From Marisa cornuarietis (lineage: Eukaryota > Mollusca > Gastropoda > Architaenioglossa > Ampullariidae), in assembly GCA_004794655.1 (NCBI GenBank), contig SMMW01000150.1:62001-126000 (forward strand): a stretch of DNA of 64,000 nucleotides, read 5' to 3'. Shown here in pieces: positions 12,535 to 26,616 of this stretch. Position numbers and translations under genes: made by a program. The notes under the pieces were generated by a model. The model had not been told where the DNA came from. It saw only the letters and a list, made by a program, of their open reading frames with translations, and searched no databases. Every line of letters starts with the position of its first letter. Positions within the stretch are counted from its first letter, which is position 1.

Positions 12535-12710
12535 ATGTGAAATTGCTGGCAAGAATGAAAGAGGGGGAAAAACGATGATGGCAAGAATGAGAAGGTGGAA
12601 GAAATGCTGGCAAGAACGGTGAGAAGAAATAATGAGGGAAATAATACTGAGTGCGGGAACCGTGCTGCCACAAACGAATGGTGCAACAATGCTGGCAAGA
12701 GTGAGAGGTC
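12535..12710. repeat. Degenerate repeat with core tgctggcaagaatga
   Basis: The core ctggcaagaa or atggcaagaatga recurs at roughly 30-60 base spacing in a purine-rich stretch. This is a decayed tandem array rather than a coding region. Confidence 0.6.
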
Positions 12711-12737
12711 ATTGGTCAGATCGCTTCCATAGGCGAA

Positions 12738-13078
12738 CGTAAGGGTGACGTAACAGCTACAGCCTAGATGACTGTGTAAGGGTGACGTAACAGCTACAGC
12801 CTAGATGACTGTGTAAGGGTGACGTAACAGCTACAGCCTAGATGACTGTGTAAGGGTGACGCAAAAGGTACAGTGGGGGGGGGGGACGTACTACCTACCG
12901 TCTATACAAGTGTGAGGTGACGTAATAGCTATAGTCTATACAAGTGTGAAGGTGACGCAATAGCTACCGTCTATACTAGTGTGACGCAACAGCTACAGTC
13001 TATACAAGTGTGACGCAACAGCTACAGTCTATACAAGTGTGACGCAACAGCTACAGTCTATACAAGTGTGACGGTCGT
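12738..13078. repeat. Two linked minisatellites sharing a gtgacg(t/c)aacagctac core
   Basis: The left part has three near-perfect units of about 37 bases containing gggtgacgtaacagctacag. The right part has about five units of about 29 bases containing gtgtgacgcaacagctacag. The shared core shows one family that changed unit length. Several left-hand units contain TGACGTAA, a CREB/bZIP-like site. Confidence 0.9.
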
Positions 13079-13202
13079 GCTGCTCCTACGGTCCTTTGGG
13101 GTGAGTGAAAACTGGCATTTTTTCCGCTGTGTCAGCAACTAAGGCAACATCACGGCGAGACAGCTCTGTACGAAAGATGTAAAATTTAAAGTAAGAACAG
13201 CA

Positions 13203-13287
13203 CGCCTGAGACGAGATATGAACCCGAGACACCCAGTCCTTACTGTACTGGTGTCAAGCGCTCAATCATTGCGCTACGGTTGACATA
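13203..13287 (-). repeat. tRNA-derived SINE head
   Basis: On the minus strand the sequence begins gtcaaccgtagcgcaatg (A-box-like, TAGCGCAATG) and continues to cgggttcatatctcg (B-box-like). The spacing of about 50 bases is close to that of a tRNA gene. No complete cloverleaf could be drawn, so it is called a SINE head rather than a tRNA. Confidence 0.5.
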
Positions 13288-13289
13288 AC

Positions 13290-15655
13290 ATGAAGTTTGT
13301 TACTTTTCCGAGGGAGATGGACTGTTGTAGCAGATCTGAGGATCCCAGTTTCCTTTTGCCCTTTACGCATGCGCAGCTATCCCATCCAACAGCTAGAAGT
13401 TTGCTGGCGACTGTGGTGATGAGGTCGGCGCTGGTCTGACTTTGATCTTCTGGTTACAAGCACGTAACGGTTGGTTTCCCGCACACGCCAAATGTCAGGC
13501 ACATCATTTTCACGTGACATCGTCTTTTCCGGATGTACCCTTCAGAGCCTACGTGACTGACCCGGGAATCTGTGCCCTCCCTATGACGTCAGAGGGGTGC
13601 GGGTTTTTACCCACCCACTATCTGAAGCTCAACCATCGAGTCGTATGCGTAAGAAGAGTGAACGATCGAGGAACTGATAATACAAATAAATGACATGTGG
13701 ACACTTGTCAGACGAGCGCTTTCAGCAAGAATAATGTGTTAGCTGAGCTGAGCGAGGGTTTCGAGGACACACATCCCCCCAAAATCCCGAAATCTGCTTA
13801 ACTCCTCTTGCGTGACGTGTCTCACGCTCATCCAAAAGAGGGAGGGGAAGGTGGATCATTTAGGACCAACGAGGATGTCACTTCCAACAGTCAATGTCTT
13901 TGTAATGAGTTAGGAGTAGGTCTTGTATTGTTTCCTGTGTGAATGTTGTCTTGTGTTTGACGTCTTGTGTGCGTCATTTGTTTGTCGTCATTTTGTAAAA
14001 AGAATGACGTAAAAAGAAGAAGAAAGAAGACGGTTCCATGGCCAGATAGAAAAGTGAGAGCAGCGAGTTCTTCATCTTCCATAAATCAACTAGAAATCTC
14101 TTCACCTCCATCCCCACCTACTGGGGGCTCGTCGAGCGTGGTGTATGTGTGTGATATGCGTCGTGCGTGTGCAAGGTAAGTGTATTACAGTCTTCAACAT
14201 TCCCGAGGTCAGTGACAACATCCCAATAAGCGATGACATGAAATCCTCTTGGACAGAAACAACCTTTTAAGTCGCCCTGCAAAAGGTGGGCCTGGCGCAG
14301 TCTGCGTGTAAAATAATTACCTGCGCGCTTTTAAAGAGCGGAAAAACCCAGAAGGTATGGCACAAGCGAGCCGTGGGCTTGCGTCGACTACACGCACCGT
14401 TTGTCTTTCTGTCCAAGCTGAGTTCGTATCGCATCCTTCTGTCAACACTTGCAGGATCTCAAAAATCAGTCAGTGGTAAGATGATGCTTGGCGCTAAAAT
14501 TTATTTAAGATGAAACTAAAAGTAAAAAAAAATAATGTGGAGTGCAACTACCGATTCCTCTTTAAAATGGCGACTCACTTATTCCCTTTCAAATTCTGAC
14601 ATCTTGTGCGAGTGCTGTTGCGCCTGAACGGAACTGGTTACAGATGCTGGTGTGGGATAGCGTAGAGAATTATTGTTGCCATGTAGCAGAGCATTGAATT
14701 ATTCAGTAACATGCGAGGTGCAAGTACGCAGGCGAACAAGTGAACGCACTTCTAGGCCATCTCCGCTTCCAGTTGTGGGCGGAAGCATAATTGTAGCGAC
14801 TTTTAAAAATGTTGTCTCTTCCCCTCTTCCCGCCCTTTATCCCCCTCCTCCAGCGAACGACACTGCAAGCCTCCACCCCTGCAGCCCTAGGCGCCACGAA
14901 TTTCGTTCAATTTCCCCCCCCAGGACGGGACGCCTCTCGCCATTCACGCGGCTCGGCTGCCCCACATCCCAAACCCCATTTGCTTCTTTTCTCTCTCTTT
15001 CTTTCTCTCTTTCTTTCTCTCTTTTTTTCCTCTCTCTCCACCATTCCCATCGTTCTCCGACACGAGACATACCCCCAACCTTCGCCCCAAGTCTAGCTGC
15101 CAAGATCCAGGTGGCGCTGTGGTCGGGAACCTTGAAAATTGTTCTCGTTCCTCGACCCCCGCCCCCTGACCTATCAACCTGCCGTACGTCAGCGGGGATG
15201 ACGACGCCGCTGATGACATGGAGGCATTGCTGACGTCATGCTGTTCACGTAAATGGCTGAACGTTTTGTGACCAGAAGCCAGTCGCCACGAGGCGCCAGC
15301 AGCCGGCATTCCGCGCAGGTCATAACAGAAAGTGTGTGCTTTGAGGAGAGGTAGAGGAGGGATGGGACGGGTGGTGGCAAAATTAAAACACAGTGATATC
15401 GCCCTCGAAGACACCAGTGATATCGCCCTCGATGCCTCCAAGACACCAGTGACATCGCGAGCATCAGGCTCTTCATCATGTTTGAAGCGACCTTGATCTA
15501 ACATCCGCGGGGTGAGAATATCGGGAGAAAGTTCTTTTCTTTGTTCTTGGATTGTTTGTCGGTGTTCCCTGTACTGTCATCCATTCCACAACGTGTGAAG
15601 AGACTAGACATTATGTAACAAATAATTAACGATTGTTGTCCTGATATTACGACAC
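13290..15655. other. Intergenic stretch, no gene recognised
   Basis: Contains a strong donor-like site (gcaag then gtaagtg near 14176), a pyrimidine-rich tract (about 14985-15045) and scattered TGACGTCA-like sites (near 13582 and 15231). None of these could be joined into a gene. Confidence 0.45.
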
Positions 15656-15689
15656 TAGGCTGAGGTCAGGGTTGTTGTGATGATCGTGA

Positions 15690-16200
15690 GTGTTAGTGCT
15701 GGACAGTGATGATGCTAGTGACGTTTGTGGGTGAGTGTTAGTGCTGGACGGTGATGATGATGATGACGTTTGTGGGTGAGTGTTAGTGCTGGACGGTGAT
15801 GATGATGATGACGTTTGTGGGTGAGTGTTAGTGCTGGACGGTGACGATGATGACGTTTGGGGGTGAGTGTTAGTGCTGGACGGTGACGATGATGACGTTT
15901 GGGGTGAGTGTTACTGCTGGACGGTGACGATGATGACGTTTGGGTGAGTGTTAGTGCTGGATGATGATTGCAAGTGTTGGACAGTGACGATGATGAGAGT
16001 GATGTTGAGGGTGAATTTTAGTGCTGGATGATGATTGCTAGTGCTCGACAGTGACGACAATGATGATACTTATAGTGATGTTGAGGGTGAATATTAGTGC
16101 TGGACAGTGACGACGATGATGATATTTATAGTGACATTGAGGGTGAGTCTTGGGCAGTGATGATAATGATGCTTAGTGACGCTGAGGGTGTGTTAGTGCC
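15690..16200. repeat. Minisatellite, about 45-base units (gtgagtgttagtgctggacg)
   Basis: At least ten degenerate units share gtgagtgttagtgctggacg followed by gtgatgatgatgacgtttg. The internal GAT run varies in length between units. Units decay to the right. No coding frame is supported. Confidence 0.93.
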
Positions 16201-16204
16201 GGAG

Positions 16205-19200
16205 AATCATGATACATAGTTGTGCTGCGATGGGGGTGGGAGGTGTTAGTGAGGGAAGAAGATACATAGTCACGTTGTATGAGACAGCAGCTACGGACGC
16301 AGTAAACATAAGTGGCTCAGCGTGTCAACCACACGGTTAGTGGAATGTGAAGCATATCCCTGTCTCTCTGCTGCCTTGAACATTTTTTAGAACTGGCAAC
16401 CTCGGGTGTAACACTTCAGCTCACTAACTCCCAGGCTACGGTGTTTCCCCTCGGGGATCGAAGGTTCCAGAGACGAAGTGGTGATTTTCGGCGCCGGTCA
16501 AGGGGAGACAATCCTCTCTGCGGTAGTCAGAGTGCATGTATAATCGAGTCTCCACCGACTTGCAAGACAGAAGGAAAATGAAAATGTCATCTTTCATGAG
16601 GAGCTTTCAAAAGATGTTTTTAACAGGTGTGTACCTCTACTGGACTCGTTCCCACCCACCTCGAAATTTTAACCAAAAAAAATAAAGAAAAAATTTCAAA
16701 CAGCTACTTTCAGCGCCGGGGGGTCAGAAGACATGTAGCAGTTTATTTCCCGCACACAGTTGGGGGGAAGGGGGGATATCAATGACATGAGTGAGTGAAG
16801 GTCATATAGTAATCAGCATATTTTTAACACTAAGTCGCTGACATGGGGTAGGGAAGCACGATGGGGTGGATACAAGGGTCACAACGTAAGCTAGCACGTT
16901 AAAAAATGCCCCCTTCTCATGGTGATCACGTGACAGGTTCCTCCACGGGAGGTTTCTCAGCCTGCACTCAGCTCGCCCGATGCTGTCCCCGGAGGAGTTC
17001 GTTGTCTACCAGCTCACACGCATGTACCACAGGGGTAAAGGCGAGGTAATTAATTGCGTGCCCGTATCCCATCTTGTGGGTTCTCTCCTTCAATGGCAGC
17101 AGTTAACTGTTGGGTTTAGAGTCTCTCTAGTAAACTGACTGGCCTTGTATCAGATGAAAGATACTTTGGAGACAAAGAGCGAAAGATCCCGAAATAGATG
17201 AGGGTCGAGGATATTTAAAAAAAAAAATTAAATTCGCGTTTTCGTGCGGCCACCGTCTTTTCTATATCTGTAATAGTTTGCTGTTATCAGATTGGTTTTA
17301 TCACTTTGTCTATATGAAGCTGTCATTTTGCATGAGGCTGTCTACATCTGTATCTTTAACTGTCTTCCAGAGAATAGTTAATCGAGTGGTGAAGAAAACT
17401 CTTAACTTTTGGCATTTTACATTATGGGATAAAGCTGGAGACACAGCTGATGAACACAGATATCTGTTCTCTCCGGGGAAACATTTAGCTTCGTCTTTGA
17501 AATTAATCTTTGAGTTTTGTGTACAGTTTTTAGGAGGATGGTGCCTTGGGGATGCCATGACAATCCCATTTTCTGTCAATGCTTCCGCTATGCGCTTAGA
17601 AAGTTAACAATGACATTACAGAGAATTTATACTGTTTTGTCTTCTGACCCTGGTACACTTGGGGGAATGTGGAGAATGATGGTCTGACAGAGGATGGGTT
17701 TGAATGTCGGACAAAGTACACAGGAGATGGAGAGAGTGAAGGTCTGTCACAACGACACGGGATGAGGAAGAGTGAATATCTCACACAGGGGATGAGGGGA
17801 GCGAAGGTCTGACAGTGGATGTGAAGGGCTAGAGAGGATGTCACACTGCTTTTTCTCTTGCTCTCTGCATTTTCTTTTCTCGTGTCCTCCACCATCTCTT
17901 GACCTCTTGGCCTCTAGCCAATATATAGGCCATCTCGAACTGCTGACCATTACAGGGTTACTAGTGGATCAATGTTTTAACATGTATACCTTATGACAAC
18001 GAGCATGGTGAATGTCCACAAACCATTATGTGGGTCGCTTATTTGCATAGATGAGAATTTTCTGATTCTATAGCAAATGTTAAAACCAAGAGAATCAAGC
18101 ACAGAAAAAGTTGTAGCAAATGTGACTCTACAATCAATTCACCACATCAACGGCTGTTTCTGCAGAATCTTCAAAGATTATGACACTGGTCACACACAAT
18201 CCCCCCCCCCACACACACACACACGCACGAGACACACGAAAGCTGACTGACCGATGACGGAAGAATGGCTGCTGGCAACATCACCTTGAAGCACTGTGGT
18301 GAGTAGGTTCTTATCACTCGATCCCTGTTTCTGGGAACCTCGGGGGTTTGAAAACAATACAGCACCATAGCAACAAGTTGCACGGTGCTTCTTGCTAATC
18401 TTCATCTGTCTGCAGCCTGGCATCAAGGGGTTTCTGACTTTTTATAAATAATTCTACATGCGTGTGTTCTGGGGGGGGCAGCATATGTAGTTAGTACAAT
18501 ATAACTAAATTTTAGTAACTCCCTCTCCCTTAAAAAAAACATAATAATAATCCAGAAAGCAGATCTGACTTATTAAGACCTCAAAGCCTCTCGTTTAACA
18601 AACTGCAGTCGTGTGAACTAGGTATGTCAAAGGTATGAAATGGAGGTGGCATTACGTTTACCCTCCCCTTCACCGTTCACGGATTAGTTGCGCACGTGTG
18701 CCCGCGTGCAAATCATGCCCAAAGCAGAACATTGGCACCTGATCATCAAAAGCGCGGTAATTAGTGTAGGGGTTCATTAGTGCCGCGCGCGCTGTAAGCA
18801 CGTGCATCATCAGTATTCTTTGATTGTGGTAACGGCGCGGCCTTGCCTCGCACCCACCCAGGCCGTGGCGGTGGCGTCCTCCCCTCCCCCCCTCCCCCCG
18901 CCACCACCACACACACACACACACTCTCCGGTTCTTCGCTCTCGCCAGAACCCACAGGAGTGCGCGTGTTGTGCCTCCCGCCCCAACAGTAGTGTCCCTT
19001 GACAGAAGCCTAGGTAGCGCTGTTGTCCGTAGTTGCCATCGCGACTCTTTGAACTTTCAGCGCTTGTGGCACGTGCCTCGAGTCTGTGTGCGTGACAACA
19101 CGTATCCATCCGTCTACCTGTGAAAATGCGAGCGCGTGTACTTGTGTAGGTGTGGTGGGGTGAGTGACTTGATGCGAAAATCTCTCAGTTCAGTTCAGAC

Positions 19201-20030
19201 TTGTTCACACCTTGTTCACATTGTTATCGAGATTGTCTCTTGGTGCATGTCGCTAGCCCGTCATTCACGTATCAAAATAATTAAATTAGGGGTTTACGAG
19301 TGTTGCGTGGGTACTTCAGGATCACGACAAACGCATTTTCACACATACCTCAAATTTATTATACGATTTTAACGTTTGTTTGTCCACATTCCCATGGAAA
19401 TATCATACTTTCTTTCTCTCAGTCCTGTAATCAACCTCTCATTCCTTTCTGAATCCCATTTTTTCTTTTATTCTCTAATCTTGATTTGGGTTTATGGGAA
19501 GAAGAGATGAAAGTTTAATTTTTAAAAAGCCTGGGCCTGTCCGCTTAGTTTGGGAAATCCTCCTCCGTTTGGCTCCTGCATAGTTTGGAAAACCTCTCAG
19601 GGCGAAAGCCAGAGTAGTCAGTGCAGACGACCCCACACCGGTGCGGAAAAGGCAGGCGATTGTAACCTGGCTGTAAGCCCGCAGAAGGCAGGTGAATGAC
19701 AGGCCAGCTTAATAAGCTCGCTAATCATCACCAGCATTTCGAATAAAGACTTTAATCACACACCTGCGCCAGCCAGAAAGCAGGTGAAAGCTCCTCCACC
19801 CTAACACCTGTCAGACCTTTGTGTACGACTGCCGAGAGTTCCTCACACATCGCAGACAGCGGGCTGGTCCGGCACCTGGCCTCTCAACTCGCCCGCTGTT
19901 TGCTGTGCAAGTGCTCTCTCTCTCTCTCTCACACACACACACAAGTGCACTTGTATTTTCTCTGTCACTCTGTAACTGCTACCATTTCATTTCTTCCAAC
20001 ACTTGGTAAAAAACAAGATGAAATTCGATG
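16205..20030. other. Intergenic stretch, no gene recognised
   Basis: Two short AC runs (near 18211-18232 and 18909-18926) and a CT/CA run (near 19917-19943) are visible. The 110-codon frame at 17278-17607 has no recognisable domain and overlaps an equally open frame on the other strand, so it is not called. Confidence 0.5.
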
Positions 20031-20037
20031 ACCAGTA

Positions 20038-20043
20038 TTTATT
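20038..20043 (-). promoter_or_regulatory. AATAAA hexamer overlapping the NSUN6 stop codon
   Basis: On the minus strand the end of the NSUN6 frame reads CAATAAATACTGG: the TAA stop (20041-20039) lies inside an AATAAA. If this hexamer is used, the transcript has almost no 3' UTR. A more distal signal cannot be ruled out. Confidence 0.45.
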
Positions 20044-21507
20044 GTCGAGACACTTTGCGGAACTTGGCGATGAAGAAGCCGATAGTGTCAGAATGACAGT
20101 CTCTGATGGCAAGTCGAGATAAGCGGCTTGGGTCAAACCGTTGCACCAGACGACAGTTCGCAGCGGACAACGACGAGTGGGTGAAGCCGTATCCTCCCAA
20201 GTGAGGGGTCTGACATCAGAAACCAAGCATAAAGAAGGAAAAGGAGACTTCAAACTACTTAAAGAACATGCTTCATGTGAAATTATTCTTTGACAAAAAC
20301 CGACTACAATTCAACGAGAAAATAATGTCGTAGTGAAAACAAATCTGATGACACACACACACTCACGCGCGCGCCAGAGAGAGAGAGAGAAATATAAACT
20401 GAAGATGATGTTTGGATGATTAAAACTCGTTACCTGCTCTTCAAGGACAAAAGCTGGAAAGTTGTCCAGCACCCAAGCCACCTGATCTTCATTCTCTTCC
20501 ACAGGTAATGAACAAGTGCTGTACACCAGAGTTCCACCCTCACGCACTAGGTGCACTGCCTGCAATACATGCTTAGTGTACTCACAGGCGGACTTACACT
20601 TTGATCAAGTTTAAACTGATACAGAACAATAAGTTTTGTCAAATCTGCTGTTTTCCAGTGTATAAAGAAATAAAACTCCCTTTGCTGCCCTTTGCCAAAA
20701 TCCTAGTCTCCAGAAGATAAGCTTATCATCTTAAGTACGTTAAGAATTGTCAACTTGTAAAATGTTAACAGCATCTTGTTAAATATGACCTGACATTATT
20801 CAACATGTTAACAGTATCGTGTTTGTTACCTGTTTTCATCATACATGCTGTCTCATGGAATATGTTCACTCATACTTGTTATACTCGCCCATAAGAAAAT
20901 ACGTGAAACAGCTCAGCACGGTAGGAGTCGCAACAGTCGCTGGGTGGGTGTGGGGCGGATTTGTGGGGAGGGGGGTGAAGTCAAGACGGTGGTCTCCAGT
21001 GAGTATTTTAGAACGTACTCATGTTCAGGTGTACGAACGTGTGTACACACGTGAGCACAGACCTTTCTCAGTGTACACAATGCACAAGAGCCAAATCACC
21101 GCGAGCGTGCACGGACTTACCGCGGTCAGAAGCATGCGTTGTAGCTTAGGGAAGGAGGCCATGCAGCTGGCTGTCATCTTGTTGCGGACTGCAGGTCGCT
21201 GACCCAGCGCACTGCACGGACCGTCCAGCAGCACGCGGTCAAACGTGGCCGGCGGGTAGGGCGGCTCTCCAGCTTCACCTGCAATATTATACAGGTAGCA
21301 GATGAGCTTACTGCGCCCGTCTAGGCGAGCAGTCCAAGAAAGGCAACTACGCACATAACAACCACGTTAATTGTCTCCCCTTTAAATTATGTTGACTTGC
21401 GCCCCAAACCCCTTCCCACGTCATCTCCGAAATATTTAGTTTCGTCGACGTTTATCTTCTTTTTCTTTTTCTTATTTATCGTCATCCTAATCATTAACAC
21501 ACACACA

Positions 21508-21568
<61 letters not shown>

Positions 21569-24500
21569 TCCCCTTTCTATAGGGTCGGGGTGGAAAGACA
21601 CTATATTATTAAAATTGTTGATAACTTTATTAGTTATTGATCGATTGTGGTGGAACGTTTTAACGTGGCAGTAGATGGCAGAAATTGTCTACAGTTAAAA
21701 TTCCACACAGGCACTGTTACAATGTTCCTGTTTTCACAAACTCTGGCCTCGTAAAACTGGCACCGTGGATGACAGTTATCACGTAAGTCTTACATCTATT
21801 TTGAATACTTCTATTCTGACTAGAACTGTCAAACACTAATCTCTTCTAAAAAAAAAAAAACACCTATCTTAAACCTGCCAGTTTGAAAAAAATATATATT
21901 GACCACGTGAACAACTACAGTCTAACCTCTCATTTTTCTCGAAAGAACTTGAATGTGCTGTTCTGCAGCAGCTCATTGGTCATGTGAGGGTAATAATCTT
22001 CTCCATCTTTACCAGTCAGCCTAAAGGTAAAGGTCAACCCCTAAACTTTTTTTAGGTCGATAAGTGAGTACCTCACACAGACCAAACTTGTCTAGGGGCC
22101 AGATTGTGTGCTTGCGTGTGTGTGTGTGTGTGTGTCCACTCACTGCTTCACTTTCCCCAGCCCTCTATGGAGTCAGCTACCCATTCCCGACAGCTGGGTC
22201 AACTGAGGGAAGTTCGCTGCACCTACCGGGTATCAAACCTGCGCGCGCTCGTCTTCGGACACAAGTGCTCTAACCACTCTGTTATCCGCGTCCCCACCAG
22301 TCGTTAAGTCGTACAGCACTGAGACAGCAAACTGAACTTGAACAGTGGTGAATGATTTCATGATTGCATCTGACCATAAAGGTTCTCTCTCTCTTTCTCT
22401 TCTGAACGTGTTTTTTATACTCGATACCACCAACCGTGTGATTCTGTGCGAGCGGCTTTCGTCGACTCTGGGGGTTCAGGGCACAGCTAGATCGAATCAT
22501 GTTGGTCCAACGTAAGCGGTCGGTAGCTGTTGGAAATGTCAGGTCTACCTGATCTGCGCTATTCTGATACTGTGTTTCTCAGGGCTCTGTGCTGGGACTA
22601 GTCCTGTTCGAAATGTACCTGCAGCCTTTGGGTTCTATCATTTAGTCTTGTAGTCATTTTTATCGTCTCTATGTGGGTGACTCAATTGTAGGGTTCTGCT
22701 GCCCCGTCCCATGTCGCTGGTCTTGTTGAGGGCATTGGATGTTGTATTACATATGCGGCAGGATGGATGCTGGTTGATAAACTGAAAATGAATGTTGATA
22801 AAACTGAGGTCATGCTGACTGGTACGAAACACAGACTGCAACAGATGACCGTGTCATCCCTCAAACTTTCGAAAGATCTGATTGCGTTTTCTAATCCGTG
22901 CGTAACCCTGGTGTATACTTAGATGTCCACGTGATTACGGATGTAGGGCCCTATATACATATCAGTCTGTTCCGTAAAGTATTAAGCGTCCACCTCTGAC
23001 ATATCGGGGAGTTTGTATGTCTCTCGTATCGACTGGCGGTGTCGCTCATTCTCTCCCGAGACGAGTACAGTTCTCGCTGGCTCACCTGGTGCAGAGCTTA
23101 ACAAACTTCAGCAATAATCATGCTACCCTCATTGTTCCGTGTCGGCCTCATCATGCTTTCTCCACAGAGCTGTTCTGGGTACGCTGGGTCTGGTCACTCT
23201 GTAAGTACAAAGTGGCTTCTTTTGCTGTCAGTGCCTCCCCTGTAGTAGTTTTCCTGATTACCTATATACTTTTATTCACCAGTATAAACCTTCACCAGTA
23301 TAAACCATCACGGATGCTGCGATCTCACGATGCCTTTCTAATCGGTATTCAAAATCTCTCCTTTTCCACCTTTGGCGAGCGATCTTTCGCAGTATTTGGA
23401 CCCACAGTCTAGGATTCCCTGCCAATGCACTCACGGCATACACAGACACATGGAACTTTAAAAAAAAACACCTTAAAGCACATTATTTTTCCGAAAAATA
23501 CTTAACAGATTGACTCCTTTGTGTTCGCATTCATATATGTGTGTGTGCATGTGTGAGTGGGGGGGAGGGGTTTATGCAGCAAGAAGCTTCAAGAGAGAAC
23601 CAAGTGCAATATCAGAATTATTATTATTATTAAGAAATAAACTTGAATGACGATTTTTGCCTTAATTGTGATTTCGAAACTTGTAACTCAATCACATGGA
23701 CTTCACCATGTCCTGCACACAGTGGAACAAGAGAGTTGGGCTGCAATGGCCACTCAACACATGCTGTCTCCACGTCTGAGACCCCTTTCACATCACAGAG
23801 CTACATCCTTCCCCTCATTCTAGCTGGCACTGTGAGATGATTATCTTCAGGGTGCACCAAGAACACGCAGAGACACTCAATGTTGGTCTTGAGAATTTTC
23901 TGAGACTTGCTTAACACCACTGGTGAGAATGTCGAAGCTACTGTTTACACTCCATGTCTGCTACATCAGGGACAATAAAGAAGGCAGGAACAAAGTCCCT
24001 GCATACAACATTTTAATTTGTTCTTTCAGATTTCTTTTACTTCTCCTTGCATTAATGAGAGCTCAGTTTGGCAAGCCTCTTGCACTTATGTAAAGTGCCC
24101 TTTCTCCCCTTATTCTGTTTGGGTAGGTGGCGCTCGAGTGTATTGCATGGTCTATGTAAGGAATTCTTCCCATTCCACTTTACACCTCCCTTCTATCTAG
24201 ATTGAAGATCTCTGTAGTAGCAAAATGTATTAAGATTGTCTCTTGATGTTTTAAGAAGTTTGTTTCTGGTGCCTTTGGCTTTAGTGCTATATCTGCTTTC
24301 CCACATTTTTCTTAATTAAGATTGAAGTTCTGATGGCTGTTCGTCTTTCCTTGCATGACATTTGACACATCAGATCTAATCATCATTTCATTCTCTTGCT
24401 TTATCACTAGTTTTATTTCTTGATGGTTACCCCTTTGGAAGTTTTTTTCACAATATGGTCCATATTTTTTAAAAACTTAAAACATGCAGATCCGATAATT

Positions 24501-25956
24501 TACTACCAATAGAACACTTTCTTAACTCAGTTTAACTGCATACATCTTAATATACTCATGCCAAACTTAATGTCTATGCCTACTGGTCACTTATGCAAAG
24601 ATTTTCGCACAATGCTCAATATAGCAATGATTAGGTTTATGCTGTTTGTCTTTAACTACTCCTGAGATTAACTGTGATTTTTAATTATCCAGCAGGTTAT
24701 TATGAGCTTATGATCTGCCTTGACCCAGGAGCACGTGAGGAGAGACAGACCTTGAACTTGAAGAAAAGGAACGAGTCATACAAAGTTGTGAAATAACAAA
24801 CCAAACACAAAACAAAAGTACAAGCACCAACCTGACTCCTTGCTGCAAGCTTTCCTCGCATCAAACACGTATGATTCTACACAAGTGAGGCAAAGATTTT
24901 CCAAGTTACTTCTGATTTTGGCAACTTTGTCTGCTGTCTTGTCCAATGCCACTACTCTGCCCTGATAAAAATAAAAATAAGCTGTATGTAATAAGATTAT
25001 TTTTTCGATGATCAGAGAATTTTGTTTCATCTTTTGCTTTTAAAGATAATATGTATTTTGAACTGAGTATGTTGTAATAATATAAATGATTTATATGAAT
25101 ATTAAATACTTTCCAACCATAACTTTATAAAGGTGTAACTCTTTAATGCTCCCTATGCGGCTTCCATTTTTATGAAATCAACGTTTTATAACCACTTCCT
25201 TCATAACAGCTTTGACAAAATACAAATGTAAAACCCATTTGATAAATTATTTGCCTTTTGTGGCACCTAGAGAGTTTCTGTTGTAAAGATGACTTTCTGT
25301 TAGTCAAAAGAACTGCAAGATCATTTTCAAACAGAAGGCAATGACATCTACTCTTCTTGACCTACTGGATGGAAATGTGCCTGCCTTGTCTTTACACAAA
25401 TGTTTCTTACAGAGTCAATTAAAAAGAAAATATAATCTAAATATCATTTTAAAATGTTACTTTGTCACAGATTGCAGTCAGTGAATAACGGACACATTAA
25501 AAATGAAATCAAAGTAACTTACCTCGTTGTTCATTAGTGCAGCTATATGACTTGTTTTTCCACCTTCAATTAAAAAACACAAGTACAGTAAGTCCTGCTA
25601 TATACATATGATCACATATTTATTGCACACACACACACACACACACATTTAAATATACACATATATGCAAGCACACATGCACACCATAATTACCTGGAGC
25701 AGCACACATATCCAGGATGGTCTCACCAGGCCTAGGCCCCAAAACATGACCACAGATGATAGATGGAAGATTTTGCGGAAACACAATCCTTGGTAGAAAT
25801 TCCGATAAAGATGGTGCATGGTATAAGGCCTCTGACATCTGTACACCAACACCTCTATGAATGGTAACAGTTATGTCTTTAAATAACTCTTGTCATTTCA
25901 TTCTCTTGGAGGTAATGTCTACATCTACATGCATGTGCTCTCTCTCCATCTTGCTT

Positions 25957-25989
<33 letters not shown>

Positions 25990-26565
25990 TTCACACATAT
26001 ATATAAAACAAATGCACACTGTTCTTTTTCCTTTTTTCTTATTTTCTGTGTAAATTAAATGAGCTTATTAAAGCCCATTCAATTAAAAAAAATGGGTTGA
26101 GGATTGCAAATTATGTTTTGCCTGATCCACTGTCATATTTTCCTTCAACATTTCATACTTAAATGCTAGAATAAAAATAAAGTCATCATGAAAACCTAGG
26201 TTTATCACATCTGTAACACTGACAAAGTCTTTCAGTCTGCCAAAAAGGATAACCTGTATGTATGCATGGGTGGGGTGGATGACTAGACCAGCTGATCAGC
26301 TGGTGCTGACTTTACTGATGGTACCTGTTGCTAATTTTTTTTTAAGAAACAAATTCAAATTTTTTTAAGGAATACAAGCCACAGATATCTTGCTAATACA
26401 ACCTCTCAACTGCTGACGTGCAGAATAGGTCATCTCTGTCTACCAGAGCCACACCTGTCCCCACATACATTTTGCTCCCCTGGTACACACTGCTGAAACC
26501 TCGCAGACATCTTGCATCTATATCAGTCATAACTCTCACCCGGTCACCACATTTCATTGCTGAAT

Positions 26566-26616
<51 letters not shown>

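Noticed and set aside
16390..16470. Possible tRNA-like segment on the minus strand
   Set aside because: An A-box-like gggagttagtgagc is present, but the expected B box is missing.
17278..17607. 110-codon plus-strand frame
   Set aside because: No domain, no splice context, and an equally long frame lies on the other strand.
19987..20253. 88-codon minus-strand frame over the last NSUN6 exon
   Set aside because: It is in the wrong frame; the correct frame reads TPHLGGYGF to [10 protein letters not shown] and ends at 20039.
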